From assembly GCF_029852145.1 (NCBI RefSeq), contig NC_079978.1, positions 17,341,774-17,405,773 of the forward strand: 64,000 bases of DNA, read 5' to 3'. This document shows positions 43,843 to 55,425 of this stretch, one piece after another. The notes under the pieces were generated by a model that made no database searches, was not told the origin of the DNA, and saw nothing but the letters and a program-made list of their open reading frames with translations. This stretch comes from Microplitis mediator. Its lineage: Eukaryota; Arthropoda; Insecta; Hymenoptera; Braconidae. The position numbers and the translations under genes are program-made. Position 1 is the first letter of the stretch; each line of letters starts with the position of its first letter.

Positions 43843-44525
43843 GGTAGGGTAGGCAAAACGGGGCACCCCCAAAATTTTATAAAAAAAAATTTTATATTTT
43901 AAATGGTTTTTAAACATTCCGAAATCACTTTTGTAAATATAATTGAGTTATTTTGAAGTTTTTTCCTTAAACTTTTTCATAAATCAATTGTCAGTTGAAA
44001 AATATTAATGACTTTTGTTTTATAATAAAAACTTTAAAAAATTTTTTTTTCTTTCTATGCATCTATAATAATCATGTAAAATATAATTTTTCTTCGTGTA
44101 AATTACTTACAAAAAAAATTAAATTAATGAAATTCATTTAAAATCCAGAAATTTTTAACTTCCCGCTAAGAAAATCGACGATTTTCGAAAAATTGGGAAG
44201 TTATTGTTTTCACCCCGATTTGCGAAAATCGAAATTTCATCAGATGTCGACGTTTTGAGGTCCTATAGGAAGCTTTTCTGACTATTTTCAGACACATACA
44301 GACACTCGGACATCATTCTGAAAATAGTCAGAATAGCTTCCTAGGACCTCAAAACGTCGACATCTGATGAAATTTCGATTTTCCCAAATCAGGGTGAAAA
44401 CAATAACTTCCCAATTTTTCGAAAATCGTCGATTTTCTTAGTGGGAAGTTAAAAAAAGGCTTAGTGTATTTGAGTCCTCGAAAACTTGGTATTTCCTTAA
44501 GTATCTCGTTTTGTCCTTCCCTTTC
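43843..44525. mobile_element. MITE with GGGTAGGCAAAACGGGGCAC ends
   Basis: Left GGGTAGGCAAAACGGGGCAC and right CTCGTTTTGTCCTTCCC are degenerate inverted partners. The right half is taken up by a foldback of TTAACTTCCCGC ends at 44153. It resembles the GGGGCAGAGCGG element at 9730 in style. No gene. Confidence 0.45.
44153..44457. repeat. Minimal head-to-head foldback of TTAACTTCCCGC ends
   Basis: About 305 bp. Both ends read TTAACTTCCC(G/A)CTAAGAAAAT inward and meet at ATTTTCAGA near 44290-44325. It consists of two first-150-bp halves in inverted orientation without the family's body or distal end. Confidence 0.75.
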
Positions 44526-47061
44526 CTATACCTTTCTGCCACTTTAGCGGAATATTTTGTTGAAATCCACTCATATGATATCTTTAACGTGGCGTGTTTT
44601 AGCTCAGTTAAAGAGCTTCACACAAAGTGGCACTTGACTACAATGTCGATGATTGCAATCACTGTGTTGTCAATTCTAAACTACGTTTAAATACAAATTA
44701 ACTTTATAAACGACTTTATGTAATGGCGACTTTTTTTTTGTACTCACCCCCAATAAATTCCGGAACTCTTGTAGCTAAGTAAGCGAAATTTTATAGATAA
44801 AACTACAACGTTAAATCTCCTCAGACAATACACAAAAAAAAAAAAACGATTGGTTAGAGTATTACTATATACTTATTCTTCATTAGTTTTTATTGTCGAG
44901 ACATGTTTTTCATAAATTCGAGGAAAATTGTTACTGGTATTGAAAATATTTGATTTGAAATTTCCAGTTTACATTTGAAGAAAAAAAATATTAAATTGAC
45001 AGTACTTATTAACATATATATTTAAAAAAAAATGTGTAAACAACTCATTAAATTGAAACAAGAATAATTTTGAAATTTATCGTTATTTTGTTCTTTAGAT
45101 TTTTTTTCTGAGTCTGTAGAAATAATCGGTGGCATTGGCTTCAATATATTAGGACAATTAGTGATAGATATTACAATATTAACTTGTCTAATTAATAAAT
45201 TCGAAGGTATTGGATGCTTAGAAGGTGATAAAACACCGGAATAGTAAAAAACCAATAAAATATAGATAAACTAAAACTCTATTCAGAAAGTTTACAAAGA
45301 GCTGGCTTTACTTGAAATTATTTTCAAACATATAACTTGCGAGTATAGTGCATTTCAGTGCACACAGGCAGTTCTTTTCATACAAAAATATATGAACAAC
45401 AATAGAAAATACACATATGGAAAAAAATACAAACTACTACGCATGTGATTTTTTTTAAATTTACGAATCAATGAATTTCCCAAAAATTCAAAACTAAAAC
45501 AACGTTATTATATATTTCATTTAATAGATTTACTTATTGAAAATCAATGTAATTATAAGTTTCGTTATAACTATGGACAAGATTTTTGTCTTATTTTTGA
45601 AATGAGTAGTTAAAATTTTTGATATTACGGCGAAAATATTGGTCTCATTAAAAAAGTTTTCGAACAAAAGTTGTAGGAAATTTAATTTTCTAAAAAAAAT
45701 GTTTCTTATGATTTTCTTATACGATCAATATTTCTACCGTAATTCAAAAATTAAAATTCATAATGAATGATTCAAAATTTGAATAATTATGAAAATCTTA
45801 ATTTTGAAATTATGGCTTTCTTATTAGTCTACGAAAAAATTATAAGAGACATTTATTGTAGAAAATTAAATTTCCTACAACTTTTGTTTGAAAAATTTTT
45901 TTATAAGACCAATATTTTCCTCGTAATATAAAAAATTTCACACCACTAAGTATTCATTATTTTTAAATTAACGCAAAAATTCTGGCCCTAGTTAAAACAA
46001 AATAAATAAACGGAAATTTAACGTCTCATTTAAATTTTACTTTTGAATACCTCAGCATTATCGTATAAAAAATGAAAAAGTTTTTAATGGCGAGCAAAAT
46101 AAATGAGACATCCGATATTCAGTTAACCTCTAACAGAAAATAATAATTAACGAAGGATAGAAAGTCCTTGCTATACTGAACGATGCAGACCACTGACTAT
46201 GCGATCTCTTCATATTTCAATAGCATTCTAAAACAATTTTGCTTGCATAGCACAAAAACCACTGAAACTTTATTATATTGTGTATGTAATGGGTTTTGTG
46301 TAAAAAGGGAACGTGTATTGATTATTAAATGCTCTATGAAGGGCATTAATGATTTCATTCTTCGTTAATATCTGTTTCCATTATTATTATTATAGAAGCA
46401 AGCTTCAACAAATTGAACTACTTAGGCTATTGTATTAATATCTCGGTACAGTAACATCACATTGATATCACAAGTCGCTGATTTCAATCTAAATTAGTGC
46501 AACGATTCAACTGAAACTAATATTCGAATGATTTTAAGTTTTTGATCGTCTAAAGACTCGATAAACTTTTTTAATTATAAAAGAATAAATTTGTTCAAGA
46601 TCTTACTTTTTGTTCATTTTCGGTCATACTTCATTTATTTTTACTCTTTCCAATCTATAGAGATTATTTTTATAGAATATATATTTTTTAATACAAATAA
46701 TAATAATTATTAAGTTTGAACTCATTAAAAAAATTAGCGAACGTTTTATTTTTAAAATAAGTATTGAAATTTATTTTTAAGGAAGTTATTGATAAATTTA
46801 AAAAATCAAAAAAAGTTTATAAAATTAACTTTAGAAGCTCTAAAATAGTTTTTATGTAAGGTGAAGGGCTCTGTTCCTGACACTTTAAGAGTGACTGCTG
46901 AGGTTATTCTATGATAACTAATATAAAATTTATTTAAATCAATAGTATTTTGTATAATAAACAAGTTGAGAATTTTTAGAAAAGGTCATAAGCGCAAAAT
47001 GATTATTTGGAACTAATTAATAATTTAAATTAATGTTTCAAGAAGTGATATTTGAAGACCT
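44526..47061. other. Non-coding stretch with one foldback
   Basis: Contains an A-box-like TAGCTCAGTTAAAGAGC at 44601 without a matching B box, so I do not call a tRNA. It also contains the foldback at 45624-45940 and a 77-codon minus frame at 45022-45255 without a family match. Otherwise AT-rich. Confidence 0.4.
45624..45940. repeat. Imperfect foldback, about 120-bp arms
   Basis: Arms share AAAATATTGGTCT, CAAAAGTTGTAGGAAATTTA and ATTTTCTA, starting at ATTACGGCG and ending at CTCGTAAT. Non-coding. Confidence 0.6.
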
Positions 47062-47142
47062 ACACGGAGAAAATTAAATAATTATGTTTCTTATGCTAAA
47101 TTTTTAATTCTAATCACTTGAAATGATTGGAACGTTTTTCAG

Positions 47143-47932
47143 CCCGAGTAAAAACATAAAATAGCCGCAACACCGCTGCAACAAGTTTATGATGAAATAA
47201 AATTATGACTGCCGCAACACCGCCGCAACACTCGACAAACGAATCGTATATATTTTATTATTTTTGAAATTATTTTCTAAGTCGCATGCCATCACTGGTT
47301 TCAAAAGTGATGTATTCTTTCAATCTCATAGAGGACAAGTAAACTTTGTAGTCACTATCAGTAGCGTAGCCTAGTTAAAGCGTCGGTCGATCGTTCGTAA
47401 GGTTCCGGGTTCGAACCCAACTAAAGCGTGTGCGGTCGGTTGATAATTCTAGCGTTTTTTTCCTGAATTAAAAATTTCTACTGTTAGAAATTAAATTGAC
47501 CAAAAATCTGATAACTCCCGCATCACAAAAATGATTGAACAAAAAAAAAATGAATAAAAAATACAGACATTGAGTAAGTCTTTTTTTTTAATTTATTTGA
47601 AATTTCTATACATAGCTATGTATATATTGGGAATTTGAATATATGGCCATATATAATTCTCTTTTCCCGGACAATTAAATAAGTATTTGATAAATACAAT
47701 TATTTCTATTCTATTCAATCAAATGGAATAATAATAATTATTTATTATTATTATTATTTATTTTTTATTGCGCTGTGTTGCGGCGGTGTTGCAGTGGTGT
47801 TGCGGCTATGACGGCAGAGAATAAGAATTTAGCGTGCGGCAATTTTGTCCTCCAAACGGCTGTGGTACAGCGGTGTTGCGGTAGAAGATGAAAATTTAAA
47901 TTTTTAAACGTCAAATTTTATTTTTACTCGGG
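47143..47932. mobile_element. Nested MITE with CCCGAGTAAAAA ends
   Basis: Inverted ends CCCGAGTAAAAA(C/T)A. Subterminal words are GCCGCAACACCGC and their complements. It is 790 bp. A tRNA-like segment lies in the middle. Confidence 0.65.
47362..47431 (+). other. tRNA-derived segment (A- and B-box like)
   Basis: GTAGCGTAGCCTAGTTAAAGC resembles an A-box D-arm and GGGTTCGAACCC a B-box T-arm at normal spacing. The T-stem pairs poorly beyond GGG/CCC and no acceptor stem is visible, so it is not a functional tRNA. It is probably a SINE-head or tRNA-derived insertion in the MITE. Confidence 0.4.
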
Positions 47933-47984
47933 AATGCAAAAATAGTTAGTGATAATTTTTTTTAATAGAATTAATAATATCCTG

Positions 47985-48130
47985 ATGGTAACAGTTACCA
48001 TCAGGATGGTAACAGTTACCATCAGGATGGTAACAGTTACCATCAGGATGATAACAGTTGCCATCAGGATGATAACAGTTACTATGAGGATTTTAATATT
48101 TACCATCAGGATGATATGTACTATCAAGGA
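47985..48130. repeat. 21-bp palindromic minisatellite
   Basis: About six copies of ATCAGGATGGTAACAGTTACC, mutually inverted because GGTAACAGTTACC is palindromic. The mirrored open frames on both strands are artefacts of it. Confidence 0.85.
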
Positions 48131-48439
48131 TGGTAATTAATATTATTGAATATTATGAGAAAATGTTTAAATTTTATTTTTCTTAGATGGTAACTATTAT
48201 AATTTCTAATGGTAACTGTTATCATCTGGATTATAAATATAACAGTTAAGAATAATAATAATAATAACTAACTCTAGTTAACATACAGGATCGTAACAAT
48301 GATTATAAATATGGTGAATGTTACAATCTTGATGATTGATTATACAACCATCTAGATAATATTCGCTACTATCGGATTGACGGTAAAAAATGTTACCATA
48401 ACTAGATAGTAATTTTTATTATTTAATTTTCTCAGTGTA

Positions 48440-49504
48440 GTTTCTGACACTTAAAATTTTCTGTGCTGTAGATTCTGACTCTGACATTAGCCTAACTTCT
48501 AGGACCGATATTTAGTAATGATGTATTATTCGTTAAGTTATGTGATCTTAAGTTTAAATAAACTAAAATTATGAATTGCAAAAAGAAATGATAGATTTTT
48601 TATAAATACAACACAACTTTGTTTTAGACAGACACACAATAGTTTTTACTGTGTAAAATCTTTGTGTTGAAAAATAATTTTCTTTACTGTGCTATGAAAA
48701 TTCTAATCAACGCTGCATCCTTTGAAATATAAAACTCTTTTTAGAATAAAAATTATCTTTTAATTTCCTTAATGAGCGTAATTAGTCTCACGAAAAAATT
48801 TAAAACATAATTGATTTACGTTTCTTATTAATTTTCCCTTTGAACTTTAATGTAATTTGTTTGTTTTATTCAGTGTATACCAATTGTCTAACAGGCAGCG
48901 TTGAAATTTGTTGAATTTTTTATATCTATTTTTTTAAATTTCATATCTATGCAAGAAAATAAAAGAACGCTTTCATATTTAGTACAAAAAAAAGAAAAAA
49001 AAATGACAAACTTAAATTTTCCGACAATTTGTCGAGAAAAATATATTAAATATGTACATCATTAAATTGCTTTATAGTGAAAGCGCGCACCTGCAAGCTG
49101 AAACGAACAAGAGTACTCTCATACAATATCACGAACTTTGCTCACTTTAAGGGTGAAAGACGGTATAGAAATTGAAAATTTTATATGTATATGTATATTT
49201 CTCAAAGTATTCATACAAGACATAAATGTTACTTTACAATAGAATAATAAGCATACATATGACAGAAACGCTTAATGGATTTTCGCAATTGTTAGCACTT
49301 TTAAAAAGTAATTTATTTAAATAAAAATTACTTATTGTTCAAACAATTATGAATTTACCGTAATATGATAACCTTTGACTATAATGATAAAAAATTATAT
49401 TTATTTATCCAATATAAGTAAGAAATTATAGTACTGTTCTCTAAATTTTTTTAGCAAGTAAAAGTATGGAAGTATCAGATCTTATATTCGTAATTACTTT
49501 GACA
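48440..49504. other. AT-rich non-coding stretch
   Basis: No supported feature. Confidence 0.5.
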
Positions 49505-49875
49505 GCTACCCTGGTAGAAAGTGCCCGACTGTCGACCATTAACTGGTCTGGGAGTGAAAATAAGGCCTGATGACATGTACCCGAGAAAGTGCTAGACCAG
49601 GGAAGATTTTGTTGCCCCAATTATTGAAAACCCATTTAGGTAACTGGTCAGGGAGAATGTTGTTAGCCTCATTTCTTATGCCCCGTCAGGAGCCTGTTGA
49701 GTTTGAAAATATATATCTTAAAACTCATTGACCCGATCGGGCAACTAAACGGCCAAAAAGCTATGAACCCGATTATACTGGCCCGCTCGGATGCCCAAAG
49801 TAGCTAAATGTTTGTATCCCGATAATTTTTTACCCGATCGGGCAACTAAATGAGTAAAAAAATATAATGGACCCA

Positions 49876-52800
49876 CACAGAAAAAAAGGATATCTTGGCG
49901 CAAGAAATTTTTTCTTGCCGCAAGAATATTTTTTGCAACTTTAAATGAAAACGAAAATTTTCTTGGTTTAAGAACAAAATTTTCTTAAATTTAGTCATCT
50001 TGGCATAAGATTTTTTTTTTATTCAACCGATATAATATATGTTTCTTGAAGTAAGAAATATTTTCTTAAAGTGAGAAAAATAAATATTTTGCCCCAATAT
50101 ATAATCAATTGTCCGAAAAGTAAAATATTCTTTGTTTAAGAATAATTTATTTTGAATCGAGATAATTTGTGACTCGATTCAAGAATTAAAAGTACTCGAC
50201 TCAATGGTAAGAAATATCTTGGTTCAAGTATTTTGTTGTGTTGCGGCGAGTAAGTGTAGACGTTTGAACCAACAGCAACTGCGTTCACGGCCCAACACAA
50301 TAATTCTCTTGGGAAAGCTAACTGTACTATACTAAAGTGGCGGTAGTGTAGACTCTACATTGTACAGTGTGCTTACTGGATATAGGTAAAGTAAACGAAC
50401 GTTCAGGGAATGATCGGATAGCATAATAGTCCAGTCGATGCGCACGAAAAAATGGTCAAAGATCATTTTTTCGGTGGGTAAAGATCGATTTTGAAAAATT
50501 TTTTTTTCAAAATACTAGAAAAAATATAAGGAAAAAAGTTACCATAAATTTGGAGGGTGATCTTTTTTTTTTTATAAAAAAATTAGATGTAAAATGAAAT
50601 ATCTCTAAAAGTATTGAGAAGTTATCGAGACAAACTAGTATCATTGTTTTTGGGATTTAATAACGAACAAAATGAATTTTGAACGAAGTCTCTACGACAA
50701 ATAGTTGCTGAGATAAAAATTATTAAAGCGCGAAAAACGAAAAAGCGCGTCATTTCGTTCGAGCGCGGATAAACAAAAGAGTGTAACTCGGCAGCAAATC
50801 GATATTTTAACAATTTTTTTTTACTATTCTCTTAGTAAATCATATATCAACCATAAAAAAATTTGGTAACTTCCAAAAAAATTTTTTCGAATTTTAAATT
50901 TAAAAAAAGTAAAAATCACTTTTTGTTAAATAAAAAATAGAAAAAATGAAAAATAAATAAAATGACCTAATGGATAATTTTGTTTGAACCATTACCCAAA
51001 TAATTACGGGTAATGACAGTTAAAAAAAATTTTTTTTTCATAAAAAAACCCGTTTTGAAAATTTTTGAAATTTATCAACAATTAAAAAAAAAAAAAAAAT
51101 ATTTTTTTTGATACGACAGAAATTCATCTCGCGAAATTCTGAATCGAATGGTATATACGAATTTTTGTCGATTTTTTGAAATTTTTCCTTTATAATTTTC
51201 AATATAAGGACTTAGAAAAGTTACTTGCTACGGGACTTAAAAAAAATAGGACTTCGGATATCTTCGGGAATTGCTAGGGAGAGAAAGTAGGCATAAAACG
51301 TAGTGTCGTTTTCTAACGGATAACGATTACTTTCTCTCTCTAGCAATTCCCGAAGATATCCGAAGTCCTATTTTTTTTAAGTCCCGTAGCAAGTAACTTT
51401 TCTAAGTCCTTATATTGAAAATTATAAAGGAAAAATTTCAAAAAATCGACAAAAATTCGTATATACCATTCGATTCAGAATTTCGCGAGATGAATTTCTG
51501 TCGTATCAAAAAAAATATTTTTTTTTTTTTTTTAATTGTTGATAAATTTCAAAAATTTTCAAAACGGGTTTTTTTATGAAAAAAAAATTTTTTTTAACTG
51601 TCATTACCCGTAATTATTTGGGTAATGGTTCAAACAAAATTATCCATTAGGTCATTTTATTTATTTTTCATTTTTTCTATTTTTTATTTAACAAAAAGTG
51701 ATTTTTACTTTTTTTAAATTTAAAATTCGAAAAAATTTTTTTGGAAGTTACCAAATTTTTTTATGGTTGATATATGATTTACTAAGAGAATAGTAAAAAA
51801 AAATTGTTAAAATATCGATTTGCTGCCGAGTTACACTCTTTTGTTTATCCGCGCTCGAACGAAATGACGCGCTTTTTCGTTTTTCGCGCTTTAATAATTT
51901 TTATCTCAGCAACTATTTGTCGTAGAGACTTCGTTCAAAATTCATTTTGTTCGTTATTAAATCCCAAAAACAATGATACTAGTTTGTCTCGATAACTTCT
52001 CAATACTTTTAGAGATATTTCATTTTACATCTAATTTTTTTATAAAAAAAAAAAGATCACCCTCCAAATTTATGGTAACTTTTTTCCTTATATTTTTTCT
52101 AGTATTTTGAAAAAAAAATTTTTCAAAATCGATCTTTACCCACCGAAAAAATGATCTTTGACCATTTTTTCGTGCGCATCGACTGGACTATCTGGGTTCG
52201 ATTCCTACCATGAGCAAACCATTTATTTTTTCTTAAGTTGTTCATAAACCATTAATCGAGGATGTTTATTTCTTATCCCCTCTACTGCCGTATCGTGATA
52301 TTCTGAATATACACATATAATTTCCTGCTTTACAACATTTAATATTTATACTAGGTTAAATTCACTCAAAAATATAGGACGATATATTTTTTCAAGTAGA
52401 GTCATTTATTTTCTTGAATCGAGACTGCATTTTTTTTAAGTCAAGAAAAAAAATCATCAATGGGAGAATTTTATGTCTTCCGTGAAGTAAATATTTGCAT
52501 GATTCAAGAAAATTTATTTTATTAAGTTAAGATTATAATTTATTTAAATCAAAATTAACATTTTCTCATTACAATAGTCCGTTGTCTTGAGTCGATAATG
52601 TAGTTTTCTCAAACTGAGAGTAAATGTTCTTCTGCCACGCAAAAAAAGTTCTTGGTTTGAGATGTTGATATATATTGTGACAATTTACTATACTCACCAA
52701 CCAAGACAGAAAAGTATCTTGTTTTGATAGTTTTTTTTACTTGGTTGGAAACAAAATAAATTTGATTTAAAATAATTATTCTTGAATCGAGATTATTTAA

Positions 52801-52952
52801 CTTGAATTAAAATTTATTTATTCTTGACACAATATTTTTATAATATTAGTCGAAGAAAATGTTCTCGGATTAAAAAAACCCAATTACTCAGCCCAAGAAT
52901 AAAAAAATGAAGGCAAAAATTGTCTTAGGCCAAGTCAACCTTTTTTTCTGTG
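49876..52952. mobile_element. MITE with CACAGAAAAAAAGG ends and a giant palindrome inside
   Basis: Inverted ends CACAGAAAAAAAGG / CCTTTTTTTCTGTG, with the 2-bp duplication CA at 49874-49875 and 52953-52954. Subterminal parts carry CTTGnnnCAAG words (TCTTGGCGCAAG, TTGATTCAAG). The centre is a 1766-bp palindrome. No coding. Confidence 0.8.
50426..52191. repeat. 1766-bp near-perfect palindrome (864-bp arms)
   Basis: Arms 50426-51289 and 51328-52191 start ATAGTCCAGTCGATGCGCAC and meet across a 38-bp spacer. I saw one mismatch near the centre (TAGGGAGAG against TAGAGAGAG). Homopolymer lengths also match, for example a 16-A run. The identical 63-codon frames in both arms are products of the symmetry. 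Confidence 0.95.
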
Positions 52953-53392
52953 CAATTATACCAACCCGCTTGGGTACCCGAAGTGGCTAAATATTTGTTT
53001 CCTAACAACCTGACTAGAATTTCTTCCCGATTTGCCTGAAGTACCATAAGGACCTTATCAGGTTAATATAAGGTTTGCCTTATTAGGGCAAACCTGACGA
53101 GTTCCTGATCAGGACCTCATCAGGATATCTCTATTCAAAAAAAAGTTAGTTGCCATCGGGTCAACCTGACGAGTTCCTGATCAGGACCTCGTTAGGATAT
53201 CCTTATTAAAAAAAAAGTTATCCCATCTCTTTAAATATTCCATTTACAGGCTAAAAATTAAACAAAGTACAAAAGAATATTATATAAAAATCACGTCAAT
53301 CATTGCAGCACAGATTTTTTACTTCTTCATCAGTTATTCTTTGACATCATAATGAATATTATATTTACACTTTCAAGACCACATGTGTATGT

Positions 53393-53453
53393 CAGCGCAG
53401 TGGATAGCATCGAGGACTTTGAATAGAAAGGACGCAGGTTCGAGCCCAGCAGT
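53393..53453 (+). other. tRNA-derived segment, Gln-like loop
   Basis: CAGCGCAGTGGATAGC (A-box like), GGACTTTGAAT (resembles a CTTTGAA anticodon loop) and GCAGGTTCGAGCCC (B box) are in order and spaced as in a tRNA. The 3' anticodon stem is corrupted and there is no acceptor stem. It is likely a SINE head or tRNA relic. Confidence 0.4.
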
Positions 53454-53905
53454 CATCGGGATTTTTCCATCAATAAAAAATATGTTTACTTCCTCTAATT
53501 AATGCTCTCAATACAATAGATAACATTCTCGATCGAATTAAAATTCTCTTATTTTTTTTTTTGCAATTTAATATTTTTTTGAAAATAATCACTAATAAGG
53601 TAATCCTGATAAGAATTTGATGAGGATATCCTGGTCAGGACCTGATAAGGCAATCCTGATAAGGATTTGATGAGGATTTCCTGGCAAGGTCCTGATAAGG
53701 CAATCCCGATAAGGACCTCATGGGTCTTGAGCGTTACATCCATATCAGGATCCTCGTCAGGATACCCTGATCGGGATCTTATTTGAAATAAGGTTAACCC
53801 GATAAGGACCTCGTCAGGCCCTTATGATAAATTCTAATCGGGAACATTTTACCCGATCGTGTAACTAAACGGGCAAAAAACTATGAACCCGATTATACTG
53901 GATTG

Positions 53906-54476
53906 ATTGATTGATATATCAATGTTCTAAATATAAGTATAATACACTAAAAAAAAAATGGCGTTAGTCCATGCTACCCTGTTGTTAAGTTTATCGGTAT
54001 TAAATTTAACCCCGAAAATTTTTCACGGTGTTAAAAAAATAGTAATTTCATTCTTCTAGTCTACATTCCATGTAGATGTGCCCGGTCTCTAAAAATTTCA
54101 GATTTATTTCTTGAAAAGTTGAATGTTCGTGAATGGTAACGCCCAACATCGCGACAACAATAGAGTTTTTATTTTGCCCTAAAAATCAATTAAATTATAT
54201 TAATTTATTTAATACCAAAAAATTTTGTTTTGAAAGTTAAATCATTACTTTACAATCAAGTATATTGAAGAAAATTTATAAATAAATAATATTCAAAAAT
54301 TCTTAATCTTAGAATATGTTATTTAATTATTATCAATAGAATAGATTTCATAATCAAGATATGATCTATTTTTATAGCAGTATTATTTTTTTTGTTGAAA
54401 AAGCCTTTATAGAAAAGAGTATTAGTAACTATTTAACAAAATAGAGGAATTAACTTAATGATTAATAATTATTAAT
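53906..54476. other. AT-rich non-coding stretch
   Basis: No supported feature. Confidence 0.5.
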
Positions 54477-55425
54477 CACCGGCACACAAAAAAAAATAAG
54501 GTCTCTGTACTTTTGACGGGACCGATTTATTCCCATGTATTTTGACCCGCTGAATCCGAATCCGAGGTCCGTTTAACCCGTACACCCTCAGATTTTTAGA
54601 AAACTTTAAAAAACCTCAAAAATACACAGAAATCGCCCGTTTTTTAAATTTATAAATTTTTTTAACCCTAACTAAGCATGATTTTTATGTATTTCGGTCC
54701 TCCACATACTAACCTGAAGTTTATTTAAAACATTAGCCATTTAAAGTCTGAGTAAATCCCAAAAAACCCCAAAAAATTGCAAAAAAGCAAAAAAATTCTT
54801 AGTATTGTGATGAAAACCAATTTTATAGGGCTAAATAAATAATTATTTTCATGTATGTTTATCTGTCACATATAATTCTCGAACATCCATGGCTCAGACA
54901 TCTCTAAAATTTTAAATAAATGGCAAAAATTCCCAAAAAATCGAAAAAAATAAAATTTGGTATAACAAAAATCAATTTTTAAATCGAAATGAATAAAAGA
55001 AATCATATTGTTCGATCTGTGATATATATATAAAAAATATTTTGGCCTAAAACATAAAAAAATTTTAATATGCTTCTAAAAATTTTTTTCATCACAATAT
55101 TAAAAATTTTTTTGCTTTTTTGCAATTTTTTGGAGTTTTTTGGAATTTACTCAGACTTTAAATGGCTAATGTTTTAAATAAACTTCAAGTTAGTATGTAG
55201 AGGACCGAAATACATAAAAATCATGCTTAGTTAGGGTTAAAAAAATTTATAAATTTAAAAAACGGTCGTTTTTTGTGTATTTTTGAGGTTTTTTAATGTT
55301 TTCTAAAAATCTGAGGGTGTACGGGTTAAACGGACCTCGGATTCGGATTCAGCGGGTCAAAATACATGGGAATAAATCGGTCCCGTCAAAAGTACAGAGA
55401 ACTTATTTTTTTTTGTGTGCCGGTG
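54477..55425. mobile_element. 949-bp foldback element, CACCGGCACACAAAA ends
   Basis: Arms of about 350 bp (54477-54828 and 55076-55425) are about 97% identical in inverted orientation by eye, starting CACCGGCACACAAAAAAAAA. A TAAT duplication flanks both sides (54473-54476 and 55426-55429). It lies at the truncated 3' end of a minus-strand transposase gene. Non-coding. Confidence 0.85.

Larger units (their letters stand above)
47064..48437. mobile_element. MITE with CACGGAGAAAATTAAATAAT ends
   Basis: Inverted ends CACGGAGAAAATTAAATAA / TTATTTAATTTTCTCAGTG, flanked by TA at 47062-47063 and 48438-48439. It is 1374 bp. Its left half is occupied by another MITE (47143-47932) and its right half by GGTAACAGTTACC minisatellite words. 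No gene. Confidence 0.8.
49505..53905. repeat. Array of CCCGATCGGGC / CCTGATCAGG words split by a MITE
   Basis: Both flanks of the MITE at 49876 carry the same text: AACTATGAACCCGATTATAC at about 49764 and 53882, and CCCGAAGTGGCTAAATATTT-type text on both sides. The right part shifts to TCAGGACCTCATCAGGATAT words. It also holds a tRNA-like segment at 53393. Confidence 0.55.

Noticed and set aside
44590..44640. Possible tRNA gene
   Set aside because: Only an A-box-like TAGCTCAGTTAAAGAGC is present. No B box, T-arm or acceptor stem follows.
47985..48130. CRISPR-like repeat array
   Set aside because: Units are contiguous palindromic 21-mers without unique spacers, in a eukaryotic MITE. The arrays at 1-712 and 40200 fail for the same reason.
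47924..48140. Mirrored Ile/Met/Val/Thr-rich frames on both strands
   Set aside because: Artefacts of the palindromic GGTAACAGTTACC minisatellite.
50622..51995. Two identical 63-codon frames on opposite strands
   Set aside because: They are the same sequence in the two arms of the palindrome. Composition and context give no support for coding.
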